Of a stretch of DNA of 64,000 nucleotides, positions 1-11,400 are shown piece by piece (within the stretch, counting starts at the first letter, position 1; the number at the start of each line of letters is the position of its first letter). Source of the DNA: Dryas octopetala (lineage: Eukaryota > Streptophyta > Magnoliopsida > Rosales > Rosaceae). A program made the translations under genes and the position numbers. The notes under the pieces were generated by a model. It searched no databases and was not told the DNA's origin. It saw only the letters and a program-made list of their open reading frames with translations. Location: NCBI GenBank assembly GCA_963921425.1, contig OY992837.1, positions 283,896 through 347,895 of the forward strand, read 5' to 3'.

Positions 1-199
1 ACTTTTTTTTTTCTTGCAAAATTAATGTTTTTTACTTATTTCCAGTTTCATGGGGATTCTTATATACTTCTTGACCATCAAGAGAACATGAAATTTGAAG
101 AGTCTTTTTTCAAGGAAAAATTCAAGTTTGATTTTGGGTGTTGGTTGACTATTGAGTCTATGTTGTTTTAATGTTTGTTTGATGGTGTAGGATTTTAGA
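1..199 (+). other. 5' leader of USE1 with a probable leader intron
   Basis: No coding sequence is seen. A pyrimidine tract followed by tag sits directly before gattttagaatg, so the USE1 start codon probably lies a few bases into an exon that follows a 5' UTR intron. An upstream exon may begin after the ttccag near position 45. Confidence 0.4.
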
Positions 200-1956
200 A
201 TGAAAATCAGTAAAACAGAAGTGAACTTGAGGAGGCTGCTTACAGCTGCTCCTCAGCAGCAAAATCAGGCAAAACTTGTACATGTATGATCCTTGTCCTC
301 TCACCTGTGATATGAATGCTCTTATTTAATTATAATAATAAAAAAAAAACCCTCTGATATGAATGGTGTTATTAGAATTCTAGGTTGTAGACCTTCATTC
401 ATCTTCAGTGAATTGTTCTATGCCAAAAATTTTCTTGTTTCTTGTCTTCATACTAAAACCTCACGGTACTGTAACTTTGCAGTATGTTGCTACTTTACGA
501 GAACTGGTAGAACAACTAGCTGAAGAGAGAACTCCAGAAGGCTTACCAAGGTTGGTATGTGATTTATTTTCCCCCTTGATTTACTTTTAACTGTAATTTT
601 TCAATAATTTGATGCATATACCAACATGCTTCCATCTATGGTAATACTGTGAGCTTTCTCCTACTCTGCAAATTAACCTAAAGGTTTTGGTAGACAAATG
701 GAAGTATTGACTAACATGCCAAACACTGTGTTTAGAGTGAATATGCTGTTTATACTCATAACAAATTTGAGAGACATGCTCTCAAATTATTAGCATATTT
801 CCGGTGTAAATAATGGTTTGTGGTTCTAGGGTGTGTTCGTACTTGAGAGAGTGAGGTTCCCAGTGTGGTTTGTGGTGTGCTCATGTAGTGTGTGGAGTAA
901 ACAATTTAATTTTATCCGAGTGTTACTACTGTAAAATTTTCGTATTTGTATTGTTAATGTTTTTTTATAATTAGATTTTGATTTTTGTTCTTTTATTGTG
1001 GGCCCTCACGGTGGGGCTATAACCAGGGGTGGACCCATTAAGGGTCCAGTGTGGGCAGTTGCTCCCTCTCACAATTTAATCCACATATATATTTCTCTAT
1101 CATCTCAACTTGTTTTTTAATGTTTTCCTTAAGTGTGGGGCAAGATGCTTGATAAAATGTCTGAAAGAAACTAAAGTATAGGCAATTGGAAATGTTTGAG
1201 AGTTTTTTTCTCTCAAGAAAAATTTATATGAAAGTTTCCTCTTATCTTGCTCCCACGAATAAAATTTTTTGGGTCCGCCACTGGCTATAACTCAACATAG
1301 TGGTCTTTTCTATTATATGAGGTTGTAGGTTTCTTAATTTACTAATTTAACATTATTTTCCATTCTGTATACAGAGTTTCAAAAGCTGTTTTGAGTGATT
1401 ATTCAGAGAAGATCGAAGCCATTGCTTCCAAATTTGCTGCTCTGTTGGTGCGTGCATTTGATCTAGAAAGCATACATGTTGCTTTTTCTTGAATTTCTGT
1501 TGCTTTTTCTTGAATTTCTGTTTTAATGTTACTTTAAACCGTTGGCAATTGTAATTCGAATTTATGATTTTCTATGAATTTAAGTAATTTTTTTTACTGA
1601 TAATAGATTTATGTTGAAGAACTGGAAATTATAATGACAATGTATGAGAAAGAAAAATATTGATAGGCCGATACAACTTGGGTGGGAGACTGGGAGTAGC
1701 TGAGACAGGTCGACAAAACACCTAAGATGTTACAGTGTTCTTGGCGGTGATGGATGCTTGGAATTTTTTATTTTTTTTTTTATTTTAGCTTTTATGCTAG
1801 GAAGAATTTCTAGAGGTGGTTTTTAGTTGAAGGACCCACCCAAGTCCACGCTTATAAAAATCCTGAAAGTGTTCTCTTTTACTGCATCTGCACATGTAAT
1901 TTGTTATGCCAGTTTATTTCATCATCCGAAGAGCGCACATATACAATAAAGATATT

Positions 1957-2000
<44 letters not shown>

Positions 2001-4179
2001 GGAGGCCATTGCTCCTAACTATTTTTTCTTTGGAAAATTCCCAGCCTGATGTGCAAACACCCGAGGAGTCCCTTGCAAGAATTTCTGTCAAAGCAAACTC
2101 TTCTGAAACAGGAGACAATCAGAGTCCCCATTCTCCTGGTCTGAGAAGGAGAATTGTGTAAGTGAATCTGTGGTAGTTAGGATCTGATTATGTTTTGGTT
2201 TGACTCCTTAGGCTCTCATTTGTTTTATTTTAACTGGTTTTATTCATTAAATAGGCCTACCTTAAATGTTGAAGATGGAACTCGTGAGACTGCAACTGTT
2301 GATTCTTCAGTGCCTGTCAAACTGGATGCTGCAGCCCATTCACACATTGAAAAGCATAGGTAATTTGGTACTTTCTCGATTTCTCCTGCTATTAAAACTT
2401 GAGTAACAAGACTATGGAAGAAATTGAAAGCAGGATGCTAGAATGTTGGATCACAAATTAACACGGTGATGTAAATATTTATGTTCCAATATGAAGTTTC
2501 TTTTTTCTGGACAAAAGAATAGAAGAAGTTAGTTTTTGTTTAAAAAATATAAAAATTGCTTCTTGTACTAAAGGAATTGACAATAGCGATAAAATTGGAC
2601 CAATACGTTGAGGTGAATACTTCAGGATTAGTTGTTTGCAGCTGAAATACTTTTACTAGTATCTGCACTCTTGTACTTGAGACCATTCTGTTGAGATTTT
2701 GAGGCTCTAGTGCCAGGGTACCATGCTGTTCTTCGAATAGCTTTAACTGGGTCATCCTTGGCTTTGGGACGTTTTATCTGAATTTAAATACTACTTGAGA
2801 TTTTAATCAGTCCACTGGTTTATCTGGCATGCTATTTATTGTATGCTGAATATCTTAAATTTCTTACCATCATTGCTTAAATAGTCAATTGCAATTAAAT
2901 GCACTTTGAGATTTTCTTTTGTTGGTAACAAAGGGGCCAAAGGCCTAAAGCAATAAACTACCTACAAATTAACCTGGGCATAGAAACCCCAGCCTGGTCA
3001 TAGTTAAGAGTGCTTGTTAAGGAACTGGGAGGACCCCCCAAAATGTGGCAGCCCAAATCCATGTCCAACCCAAGTTTGCCAGCCCATCAGCAGAAATTGC
3101 GCTTTCATGCATATGTCTGATGCAACACTGCCAGTCCCTTATCCACAGCAGTTGACATTCCATAATAAGCCCAACAAGGGGGTGGTTTGAATCAACTTGT
3201 CCTTCAACCAGAGACACCACCAGAGCAGAGTCTACCTCTACTGGAAAATTGGAAATGCCTCTATCCTAAGCCAATTGAAGTCTGTGAAGTATAGTTCCCA
3301 CAGTTCAGCTGTTAAAACTTCTACGGCTAGCTATATTTGCTTTTCATATCTTGTTTAGGATTTTTATAAATTTTTGTCTCGTTTCAGAAAGCTTCAAGAG
3401 GATTTGACCGATGAAATGGTTGGATTGGCAAGGCAACTCAAAGAGAGTAGTCTCATGATGAGCCACTCCCTGCAAGACACTGAAAAAGTAAGATACCATA
3501 ATTTATCTGATGCATGATCTTGTAACCTCAGCACCATATTAGGATTTAGCTGGCTGTGATTTGATTTGTGTTTATGGGTGACAGTGACCAGGGTGAATGA
3601 AAGTTATGAAAGGATGTTTTGGATTTAGAGGTGCACGAATTTGGAGAAATGCTTGAAAAAAAATGTTAAAAACAAAGAAACCAAGGTTTGAGGGTGCTGT
3701 TGTGGGACTGTGAAGAGTACCCTGAGACCACTAGACTAGCAAAGAAATTTAGGTGCGAATAGGAGAACTGACTTAATTATTTATTTATTTTGTTGAAAAA
3801 GAGTTTAAAGGGGTTAGGGGAGGTTTGCAAGATGGTATCTGGTATGGTTTTCAATATTCAGGGAAGTAAGAGAAAGAAGCTGAAGAATAACATGATAAGC
3901 TTTAGCAATCAGACCTAGGAAAAGAGGGCATTCAAACCCTCAAAATGAGAGTATATTTATAATGCTGCTGGATATCTATGTTTAATTATGGTTTGCGTGC
4001 AGATACTTGATTCTACAGAAAAGGCTGTTGAAAGTAGCTTGGCAAGCACTGGTCATGCCACTGCTCGGGCGACAGATGTATACTCGAAGACCTCCAAGAC
4101 TACGTGTTTCACATGGCTTGTGATGTTTCTAATGACCTGTATATTCATCATGGTTGTACTCTTAATTCGTGTCACTTAA
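200..4179 (+). CDS. USE1: USE1-like SNARE of Golgi-to-ER retrograde traffic
   Basis: Seven coding exons join in frame: 200-283, 483-550, 1375-1447, 2045-2157, 2255-2359, 3388-3487 and 4003-4179, giving 239 residues. The order is a charged N-terminal region (starting [14 protein letters not shown]), a variable Ser/Pro-rich linker, a heptad-bearing SNARE segment from about residue 148 to 213, and a C-terminal hydrophobic anchor from about 216 to 236 with only a few residues behind it. This is the tail-anchored layout of Use1/p31, which works with Sec20, Ufe1/syntaxin-18 and Sec22 in fusion of COPI vesicles at the ER. The length fits plant Use1 proteins as I remember them. All introns are GT-AG. 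Intron 2 carries a hAT-type MITE and intron 5 a LINE fragment, neither touching a splice site. The assignment rests on the layout and overall resemblance, not on a search. Confidence 0.9.
1024..1283. mobile_element. hAT-type non-autonomous MITE in USE1 intron 2
   Basis: The ends are inverted repeats, CAGGGGTGGACCCA at the left and TGGGTCCGCCACTG at the right, with one mismatch. The element is flanked by a perfect 8-bp direct repeat GCTATAAC at 1016-1023 and 1284-1291. An 8-bp target duplication and CAGGGGYGGA-type ends are characteristic of the hAT superfamily. At 260 bp it has no coding capacity and depends on an autonomous relative. The intact duplication suggests a fairly recent insertion. 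Confidence 0.85.
1957..1993. repeat. (TA)n(TG)n compound microsatellite
   Basis: Alternating TA then TG dinucleotides lie in USE1 intron 3, about 50 bp before the exon 4 acceptor. Confidence 0.95.
2925..3340 (-). mobile_element. 3' fragment of a plant LINE (RNase H-type domain)
   Basis: Reading the minus strand gives a broken protein resembling the RNase H-like C-terminus of plant L1-type LINEs: VEVDSALVV, then [10 protein letters not shown], then a [19 protein letters not shown] stretch that matches the usual R-H-V-x-R-E-A-N-x-x-A-D-x-L-A-N-L pattern. Upstream, in another frame, an AEL-like piece is interrupted by stops. There is no poly(A) or target duplication that I can define. It sits inside USE1 intron 5 in antisense orientation. 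It is old and non-functional. Confidence 0.6.
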
Positions 4180-4799
4180 TAAGTGTATCCTTAGTTAGGA
4201 AGGCCAAGACTCATCTTCCCTCATAATTTTGCTTCCGACTGTCCTCATCATGCATGTATTATCTCAGTAAAGATGTTTGGTCGATTCAGTTTAAAAATGT
4301 TTGTCCAGAATTATAAGAAATTTTTTGAGAGAATTATGTGGGTACGAACTAGTGTTTAAGCCTAGAGAAGTAAAAGAAGGTTGGAGAGACCACCTAAGCC
4401 GTTCTAATGACCAAGAAATTGCATTGAAAAAAGTCAAAAACACACCCCAAGAAAATCCATTCAAACACCAATGCATAATTTAATATTTTTACACGTGTCA
4501 GTCACTGCTTGGGTATTAAACACGCCTACAATAAACCGTCCCCCACACAATCCCTCTTCTCGTCGCCTCCGTCACTTTCAATCCCTCCCTCCCTCTCCAT
4601 GTTCATCCTCGTTAATCCATGCTTCCTGCAGCAGTTCAGCTTCGTGTATTTGAAAACATCAAGGAGGGAGAAGGGCTTGTTGTTGTGGCTGAAACCTCTT
4701 TAACTTTTCCTTAGCTGAAATATCCAAACTCCCTGTTGATAGTGTTGTCCTTCACTCCTTCTTACCAAGTCCATCAAAATTGAAGTGCATGGTTAATTA
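4180..4799. other. Intergenic stretch behind USE1
   Basis: This holds the USE1 3' UTR and flank. The short open frames here (for example around 4300-4480 on both strands) show no family resemblance. A pyrimidine-rich block lies at about 4545-4620. I see no gene. Confidence 0.5.
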
Positions 4800-5340
4800 G
4801 TGGAAGTGTCATCTGTTGCTAATTTTGCACCTGATTTTTTGGTGTACAGTGAGTTAATACGGACAGGACGACCATACATGCACAGCGTTACTTGTGTCAA
4901 ATCAGAATGGTTTGTTGAGTATGCTCGGTCTCTCTGCGATTTTTCTGGTCCAGCCCCAGCAGATTCCAAACCGTACTATGAGTATGAGCCTCTAACTGAC
5001 CAAGTATTACGTTATGTCACTCTGCAAGCTTTTGCTTATGCTTTGCTTCAAGGACAGGTTTTATGGGAGCCTCCACTAAATCGTTTGCCAATTGGTAATA
5101 TATGATAAGTTTCAAGATCGAGTGCAAGCTTTTGCTTATGCTTTGCTTCAAGGACAGGTTTTACATTGCGTAAGACATGTTGGTAAGTTTATGGCAGAGC
5201 CTCCTCATAGTATTTTAAAGCCAGAGGCAGCAGGTCGACAACGGGCTGTGAATCTTTTAGAGAATCTGAAGAGAAAAAAGATAGACAGCTGTGCTACGTT
5301 AAGAGAGGCCTGGACTGGTTTAAAAAGACAGCAGCAACTT
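4800..5340 (+). pseudogene. Fragment of a DHX37/Dhr1-type DEAH RNA helicase, C-terminal part
   Basis: Two overlapping frames read FLVYSELIRTGRPYMHSVT, SEWFVEYARSLC, YYEYEPLTDQVLRYVT, then in a second frame FAYALLQGQVLHCVRHVGKF and ILKPEAAGRQRAVNLLENL with KKIDSCATLREAW. These match in order the C-terminal region of plant DHX37-type helicases, the nucleolar ribosome-biogenesis factors. Everything N-terminal is missing, including the helicase motifs, and the frame shifts near 5100. The end degrades after about 5340. Inside it a 41-bp block is present twice, exactly 100 bp apart. No promoter or start is recognisable, so this is a dead gene fragment. It has no introns over its length, so a retrocopy is possible, but no poly(A) was found. 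Confidence 0.75.
5023..5163 (+). repeat. 41-bp direct duplication inside the helicase fragment
   Basis: Positions 5023-5063 and 5123-5163 are identical over 41 bases, starting tgcaagcttttgcttatgct. In the parent protein family this block occurs once, at the place of the second copy. The first copy therefore looks like a templated insertion that replaced the normal sequence after QVLRYVT. Confidence 0.9.
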
Positions 5341-5974
5341 ACAAGGGCAGTACAAAGTCTAGTAATGTCATTTAGCTACTTCATTTTAGATTTTTGTTAT
5401 GATTGTACCCATTAGCCCAGTAGCTAAAAGCAGCATGTTGCTTTGCACAAAGCTACATTCGATACTTGGGTAGGAAAGCTGTACGCCTGTACTGCTATAA
5501 ATTTTACAAAACTGTGTCATATCCAAAATTTATAACCAGCTGCTCTCTTACATTCTTTTTGTTCTCATGAATCATTTCTATAACTTGCTAATCCTAGAAT
5601 CAAAGAAACATGCATACAACTAAAACAAGTACTCTCTCACATACAACTAAAAGAAGTACTAGTAAAGTACAAAGAAACTACTTTGGGACAACATCTACAT
5701 CTTGAGAAAAAATTCCTATCACGGGTGTATACCCAATATGTTTATTATGTTTATTTCTCTCATCAAGTAATAAGGCTCGTGATGAAAAATACACTAAGTA
5801 TATACACCAATTACATAGAAGTTTTGCTCCTACAACTTTGAAGTCTTCATGCAACTGTGTGATAGATACTTCAGCTCATTCTCCCAGGTTTCAACCTAGC
5901 ACATAAACATGTCTTGGAATGAATACCCAGATAGATATATAGGAAGCTAAGAGGAGAAACAGGGGTAATGAAGA
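5341..5974. other. Intergenic, downstream flank of the CLE-like gene
   Basis: AT-rich sequence with two copies of a short acatacaactaaaa-type motif near 5610 and 5640. It should contain the 3' UTR of the minus-strand peptide gene. No other gene is seen. Confidence 0.5.
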
Positions 5975-6223
5975 TTACTTGTTCTGGGTAGGATTTGGAA
6001 TGCTGGGAGGTATTCTCCGAAGGCTATCGACTACCGGTTGTGCGGTGACCATCGGCTTTTTCTCGTTGGAATGTGTATGCAGGAGAGCTTGAGAGGATGG
6101 AGTCATTTTTGAAGACAAAGAAGATGGTGGATGGAGTCTGGCTAAGGCTGTATTAGTACAAACTGAATACATCAATAAGATAGCAATGATAACTTTAACC
6201 AATGATTTGCAGCAGGATTTCAT
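5975..6223 (-). CDS. Small secreted CLE-like peptide precursor
   Basis: A single intronless frame of 82 residues with an ATG start. Residues 1-28 form a signal peptide: basic start MKSCCKSLVK, a hydrophobic core VIIAILLMYSV, and a likely cut after ALA. A polar variable middle follows, and the frame ends in a basic-Pro-rich motif, RRIPPSIPNPTQNK, right at the C-terminus. That is the layout of CLE prepropeptides. Against the CLE 12-mer, RIPPSIPNPTQN keeps R1, P4, S5, P7, N8, P9 and N12, but Gly6 is Ile and position 11 is Gln instead of His. An IDA-like reading (IPPSxP) is the alternative but fits the PNP-N ending less well. If real, the mature peptide would be an apoplastic signal for a leucine-rich-repeat receptor kinase. 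A long GA/TG microsatellite lies about 90-185 bp upstream of the start. Confidence 0.6.
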   Translation of the reverse strand: MKSCCKSLVKVIIAILLMYSVCTNTALARLHPPSSLSSKMTPSSQALLHTHSNEKKPMVTAQPVVDSLRRIPPSIPNPTQNK

Positions 6224-6310
6224 GGTTTTGCTGACTCACAGGATGTCTTCTTGCCAAATGCTTGGTCCAATGTTGCTAATCATGACTTGAGGTTATTTAT
6301 AAGCTCATGG

Positions 6311-6313
<3 letters not shown>

Positions 6314-6385
<72 letters not shown>

Positions 6386-6409
6386 GTGTGTGTGTGTGTG
6401 TGTGTGTGT
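6314..6409. repeat. (GA)n(TG)n compound microsatellite upstream of the CLE-like gene
   Basis: About 34 GA units run into about 14 TG units. On the coding strand of the peptide gene this is a CT/CA tract beginning 91 bp before the ATG, so it lies in the 5' UTR or core promoter. Confidence 0.95.
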
Positions 6410-7851
6410 TCTTTAATTTCCTTAATAACCTTCTTATTTGCTGCTCTTAACTTATATTTAATGGAGATTGGATGCAGGAGTGTCATGTGATGTATATATC
6501 TTTGACTACTTTAGCTTCCAAGTTCCAAAGCCAAATCCCACAAAGAAATTTGCTTCCAGTTTTACTTATGGAGGGCAATCATGTGATCAGGGCACGTGAT
6601 TTAATAAGAGGTAATTGGCTGGAAAACTTTGGATTCTGCCTTCTGACTAATTTATAATTACCATAATTACATATCAAGATACAGTAAGTGACATAGATAC
6701 ACCTAAAATATTTGACACTGAACTTAAAAATTAAGGGCTACATTACCAATGCAATGCCAATTTGCACACCAAAGTTTGAAACTGAATGCTTTTGTTATTA
6801 TTATATTCCTACACTTAACTACCATATGCTTCTCACCTTCACCTGCACCGACCTATGTTATATGTTAAATGCGAGTTTTGATCACTTGGTCATCATTGAC
6901 CATGAAGATCAATGGTCGTTGTCTCAAAATTTGGTAGTTGGCATTCAAGCTTGATTCAAATTTCAATAATGTATTTTACTTTGTGAAACTAGTGCCAACC
7001 ATGATTTTGATCTAACAGTTGGTGACCATGGATCTTCATAGTCTACATTGACTAAGTGATCAAAATTGAGTTACACATTGAACTATTGTTTGATGCATAA
7101 AAGATCAGATATATTGAGAATCAAGAATTTATACAATTGTCGCCGTTTTCTTTGACCCAATTTTGGCCAAGACAAACGACATGTCAACAACAAACAATTT
7201 AAGTACACTTTGATGTATGGCAATATCCAAGACACCAATTCACACAAATAATTTGTCACCTATGCATCTTTGACCATCAACTTGTTAGGGAATCAGATCA
7301 TCCAAAGCTAAGGATATTCACTATGAGGACACAGTTCATAATGCATGCTGGAAATTTTGGATTGTGTAAACATTTCTGAACAGAACATATCACTTGTTGG
7401 CGAACTATTTACACCTTGTACTGCAAAAAGCTTTGCATCATGAAAGCTACCCCATCTCCTGTAATCAGCAAAACTGTGTATTTCTTCAACCTTTCAGTCT
7501 ATTTGGTTAGCATTTTAGTACCTGAGGACAATACAAAAGGACAGTCAGGGCAAAAAAAAATTTAAAATTGACAATCATATAGTGCCAGAAAATATTAGAC
7601 AGAAAAAATAATAATAAAATCTATCCTACTTTAATGAAACTGTATGTTTAGATCTGAAAAAATGGCCCCTATTCTGAGCAATAGTATCCACTTATGGCGA
7701 GGATAAATTGGTCAAATGACTCAAATGACTATGCATACGGATGGTCAATTTTGGGCATTCCATACATTTTGATCTTGACAAAATGGTATCATCATGCTAA
7801 CATCGCAAAAACTCTATATCAATAAAAACACTACTAAATTTGGTCAGAAAC
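6410..7851. other. Intergenic between the CLE-like gene and the 5-phosphatase
   Basis: It contains the far promoter side of the peptide gene, an imperfect hairpin (listed separately) and the 3' flank of the 5-phosphatase. No protein-coding gene is recognisable. Confidence 0.5.
6874..7071. repeat. Imperfect inverted repeat (hairpin) of about 200 bp
   Basis: The left arm, about 6874-6943 (starting agttttgatcactt), pairs with the right arm, about 6992-7071 (ending aagtgatcaaaattgagtt), at roughly three quarters identity, with a spacer near 50 bp. Boundaries and any target duplication are unclear. It could be a decayed MITE or a hairpin locus that makes small RNA. Confidence 0.55.
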
Positions 7852-8357
7852 TTACATGTTTCTCGAGTATCTAGTACTTGGTAAAAGCTCTTCAATTTCA
7901 ATTTTCAAATCAGTGCCAGCTAATTCCTTCTTCAGTCCATTCTCATTAACCTTGACATCCACAAGAAATGTCGCACAAACTGGCCGGTGGTCAGAAAACC
8001 GGGACTCTCCACGTATGTAAGAAAGCTGTCTAATCCCATTTCCATGCCAGAGTATTCTGTCACACCTGCAAGTTCAAACTAGTCAGATTTATTTGTTAAA
8101 AGTAAATTGGGTTGCATAAATATATTCTCCCAATCAGCATACCAAGCTGGGGTTCTCCTTTTCTTTTTTGATGTTTTCATCTCTCCAAAATAAATGTCTG
8201 AGTTGTAGGAGTATTTGTAAGTTGGTGCAAAGTAAATTTTTCCCTCTTTCCATCCCTTGAATACTCGCCCTGCTTCTCTTTCAATCTTGAGCTATAAATA
8301 CAAACAAAAAAAAGGTATATGAGTGCATAACATAATGGAATTGGAAGGTTTGGGAAT

Positions 8358-8407
<50 letters not shown>

Positions 8408-11400
8408 CGCACATAAAACAAAAAAAAAAAAAGGCATTGAAATGCTCTAGACTTATCCAACCCCAGAAATTGTAAAATTCATCAAATTGAAATGAAAATT
8501 GTAAAAATAAAGGTGTTACTCAAAATTGAGGCAATCAAAACTACAAACTTTTGTTGTATTTTGGATAAAAATTGAAATGCAATCCAGTGTTCATTTCCAA
8601 CAAAAGAATGGCTCATTATCTCCATTGGTACTAACAATTAAAAATAAGGCTTATTCACACCATTATCCCCCTGTAAGATACACTTTTTTTCACTTTGTCT
8701 CCTGAAACTTAAATCCTCTCAGTTTGCCACCTGAACTTCACACAGTTATTGCAAAAGACCCTATGCCGTCAATTCTGTCAATTTTTCTGTTAAAAAAGCT
8801 GACGTGGTACCTATATGGCATAAGTGATACCCTTTTCTAGTTATGTAAGATCCATGTGGACAAAAAAATTATAAAAAATTGACATGGATTTTATTATTTT
8901 TTAGTTTAAAAATTCTTTTTTATTATTTTTTTGTCCACATGGATCTTACATAACTAAAAAAGGGTCTCACTCATACCATATAGGTGTCACGTCAGTTATT
9001 TTAACGGAAAAAATTGACAGAGTTGACGGCATAGGGTCTTTTGCAATAACTGTGTGAAGTTCAGGTGGCAAACTGAGAGGATTTAAGTTTCAAGGGGTAA
9101 AGTGAAAAAAAAAGTGTATCTTACAGGGGGTAATGATGTGAATAAGCCTAAAAATAAAGGTGTTCATTCAATTGCTTCAACAACTAAAAGATGCTTTATC
9201 TAATTACAACTGAACAGCTTCATTGCAGTAGACATAGCATATTGAAAGCAACAAGTCCATATATCTTTTATGATGGAGACATAAAACGAAAGTTGAATAA
9301 CAACTGGCATGTGGTGAGTTTCCGATTTCATGAAACACCACACCATCTGGCCTTTTTTTACTTTTAATGATGATCCTAATATGATAATAGGCAATAATAT
9401 CAAACATTGAGCAATCAACTTTCATAAGACAGCTAAACATTCCCAAAATGAATATTGTTTTTATATATAGTCCAAGCTCCAACCTAAATTTATAATTCTT
9501 TGTAAAGTCAATTACCTGATCTTTGTCAAGAAGTGCATCCCAGTCATTTTCCTCCAAACGCTTCCGGGTTTCAGAGTAGCTCAAAGCAATGCGGTAATTC
9601 AAGTCCCCTAACCATATGACCTTACTAGAGCCATTTTCCAAAGGGATTAATCATATAATCAGTGACCATAAATGTGAGAAAATGGTGATGGATTATAAAA
9701 ACACTGTTCAATTCTTTAATAACAAAGTTAAAAGATGCTCACTCATGCCCGAGAATTTTATCTGGCATCCTACTATGAGTTGTTCTGCAAATCTTAGGAA
9801 ACTGAGTGTTTTTAAGTATCTCCAATACATCCAGATTTCTCCTAAGCTCGTCCCCCTCTTTCTCACCAGATGCCAAGTGACTGCAGACAAAGCAAAAGCT
9901 TGTTTGATGGAATAAAAAGCTCACAGAAATACACCCCTGCAACCAGTGAAGCAAAATCATAAAACATAAGTGCACAGTAAAAAGTTATATGATATCTTCA
10001 ATCATAACTGACACGATAAACCTCTGCTTGTACAATTTTTAACAATACCTTGTTTCCAAGGCAGCCCATGATTCCTCGACTAATGCAGGAGATTCTCAAG
10101 TGACTAACATATTGGACATACTCCTTCCTCGCCCAAAGAGTAACAAAAATTCCCACCATTTGCTTACTTGCTATAAGGCTGTACTTCATCTGGTTGGTAG
10201 TAGAGGCAATGGAAATTTCCGAGATATCAAAGACATTAGATCCTTCATCATCCGGTTCAGAAGAAAGGTCATCTTCACTTATATTTGGTTGTTGGCGTCG
10301 AAAACAGAAATCCTTACTATGCTTCCTTTCTAGTTCAGAAGTGCAGTTGCAACTCTTCAGCCTCCTTTTGCTCTCTGTCCTAAAAGTCTTACTGACCTTC
10401 TTAAGGGAAGGCTTCGAGAAAAACAGTGAACCACCAGGGCTGGCTGCGAGTCTTGAAGACCCATTGGATGATTTGTTCAGTGACTGATTGATTAAAGCAA
10501 GCCATTTTGCTGCAGGTTCATTATCTTCTAGAACTAGCACATTTCCAGCATTTAAAGGAACAATTTCCTGAAACCTGATAGTTATAAAGAAAAATTAATC
10601 AAAGGAAAAAGTCTATTTGTTACAGAAAACTTGAATAATTAATATGGCAATAAATTTTCTTTTCCAGGTAGTACTAAAATGGTATGAGAAAGTAAGAAAC
10701 TACACAGCTAGAGCACACAGAGTCACTAGTTTCTTTAAAATGTTAATCCTCTTGCTTGTGTGTGTGTGTGTGTGTGTGTGTCTCAGACACACTATCATAC
10801 GCTAAGTGCTAACTGTTGTGACAGGCACTGTGATCCATATCACTGTAGACTTGTTTCAGAAACAAGTACCTAAATATACATTTTTACTTAAATAAATTGT
10901 CAAAATAAAACTCCGATTATTGAAATGATGCGAAAGAAAAGAAAATACTAATTAAAAAGGGGTTGCATAGAATCCCAAAGAAAATTTTGTCAAATGAAAA
11001 AGAATAATCAGCAAGGGACGAAAAAACAAGAAATAGAGAAACCGTACCCTAAGACATATATGTCTGATTGATTATTAACCTGAAGAAAATCATCCAGATT
11101 AAGCCCGCTATGGGGAGATTTGCCTCCTGCATTCCATGTTGCTACAAAAATTCTGAAACACAAACCGAAAAAGAAACATCAAAACTTAAAGCATATATAT
11201 ATATATATATATTATTGTCAGAAGGGACGAAAGACAGAAACATGAAATAGGAAAGGAAAAAAGTCATAAACTGTGATTACCGAAAGGACTGAACATTTTG
11301 ACCAGCAGACATTTGAGGTCCTGTGCCACTTATAGATGGATTGTCAAGAACTGGATCAGACCGTGCTTCTGAAAAAGAAACAAGCAAGGAAAATTAATTT

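Noticed and set aside
5975-6223. Reading the small peptide as an IDA/IDL abscission peptide
   Set aside because: IPPSxP resembles the IDA core, but the ending PNPTQN matches the CLE pattern better and the GxPIPPSAPSKRHN-type context is absent. Kept as an alternative only.
6314-6409. Repeat array taken as CRISPR-like
   Set aside because: It is a simple dinucleotide microsatellite with no spacers, in a plant nuclear context.
8177-8437. 86-residue minus-strand frame overlapping exon 8 of the 5-phosphatase
   Set aside because: Wrong frame relative to the enzyme and mostly translated microsatellite.
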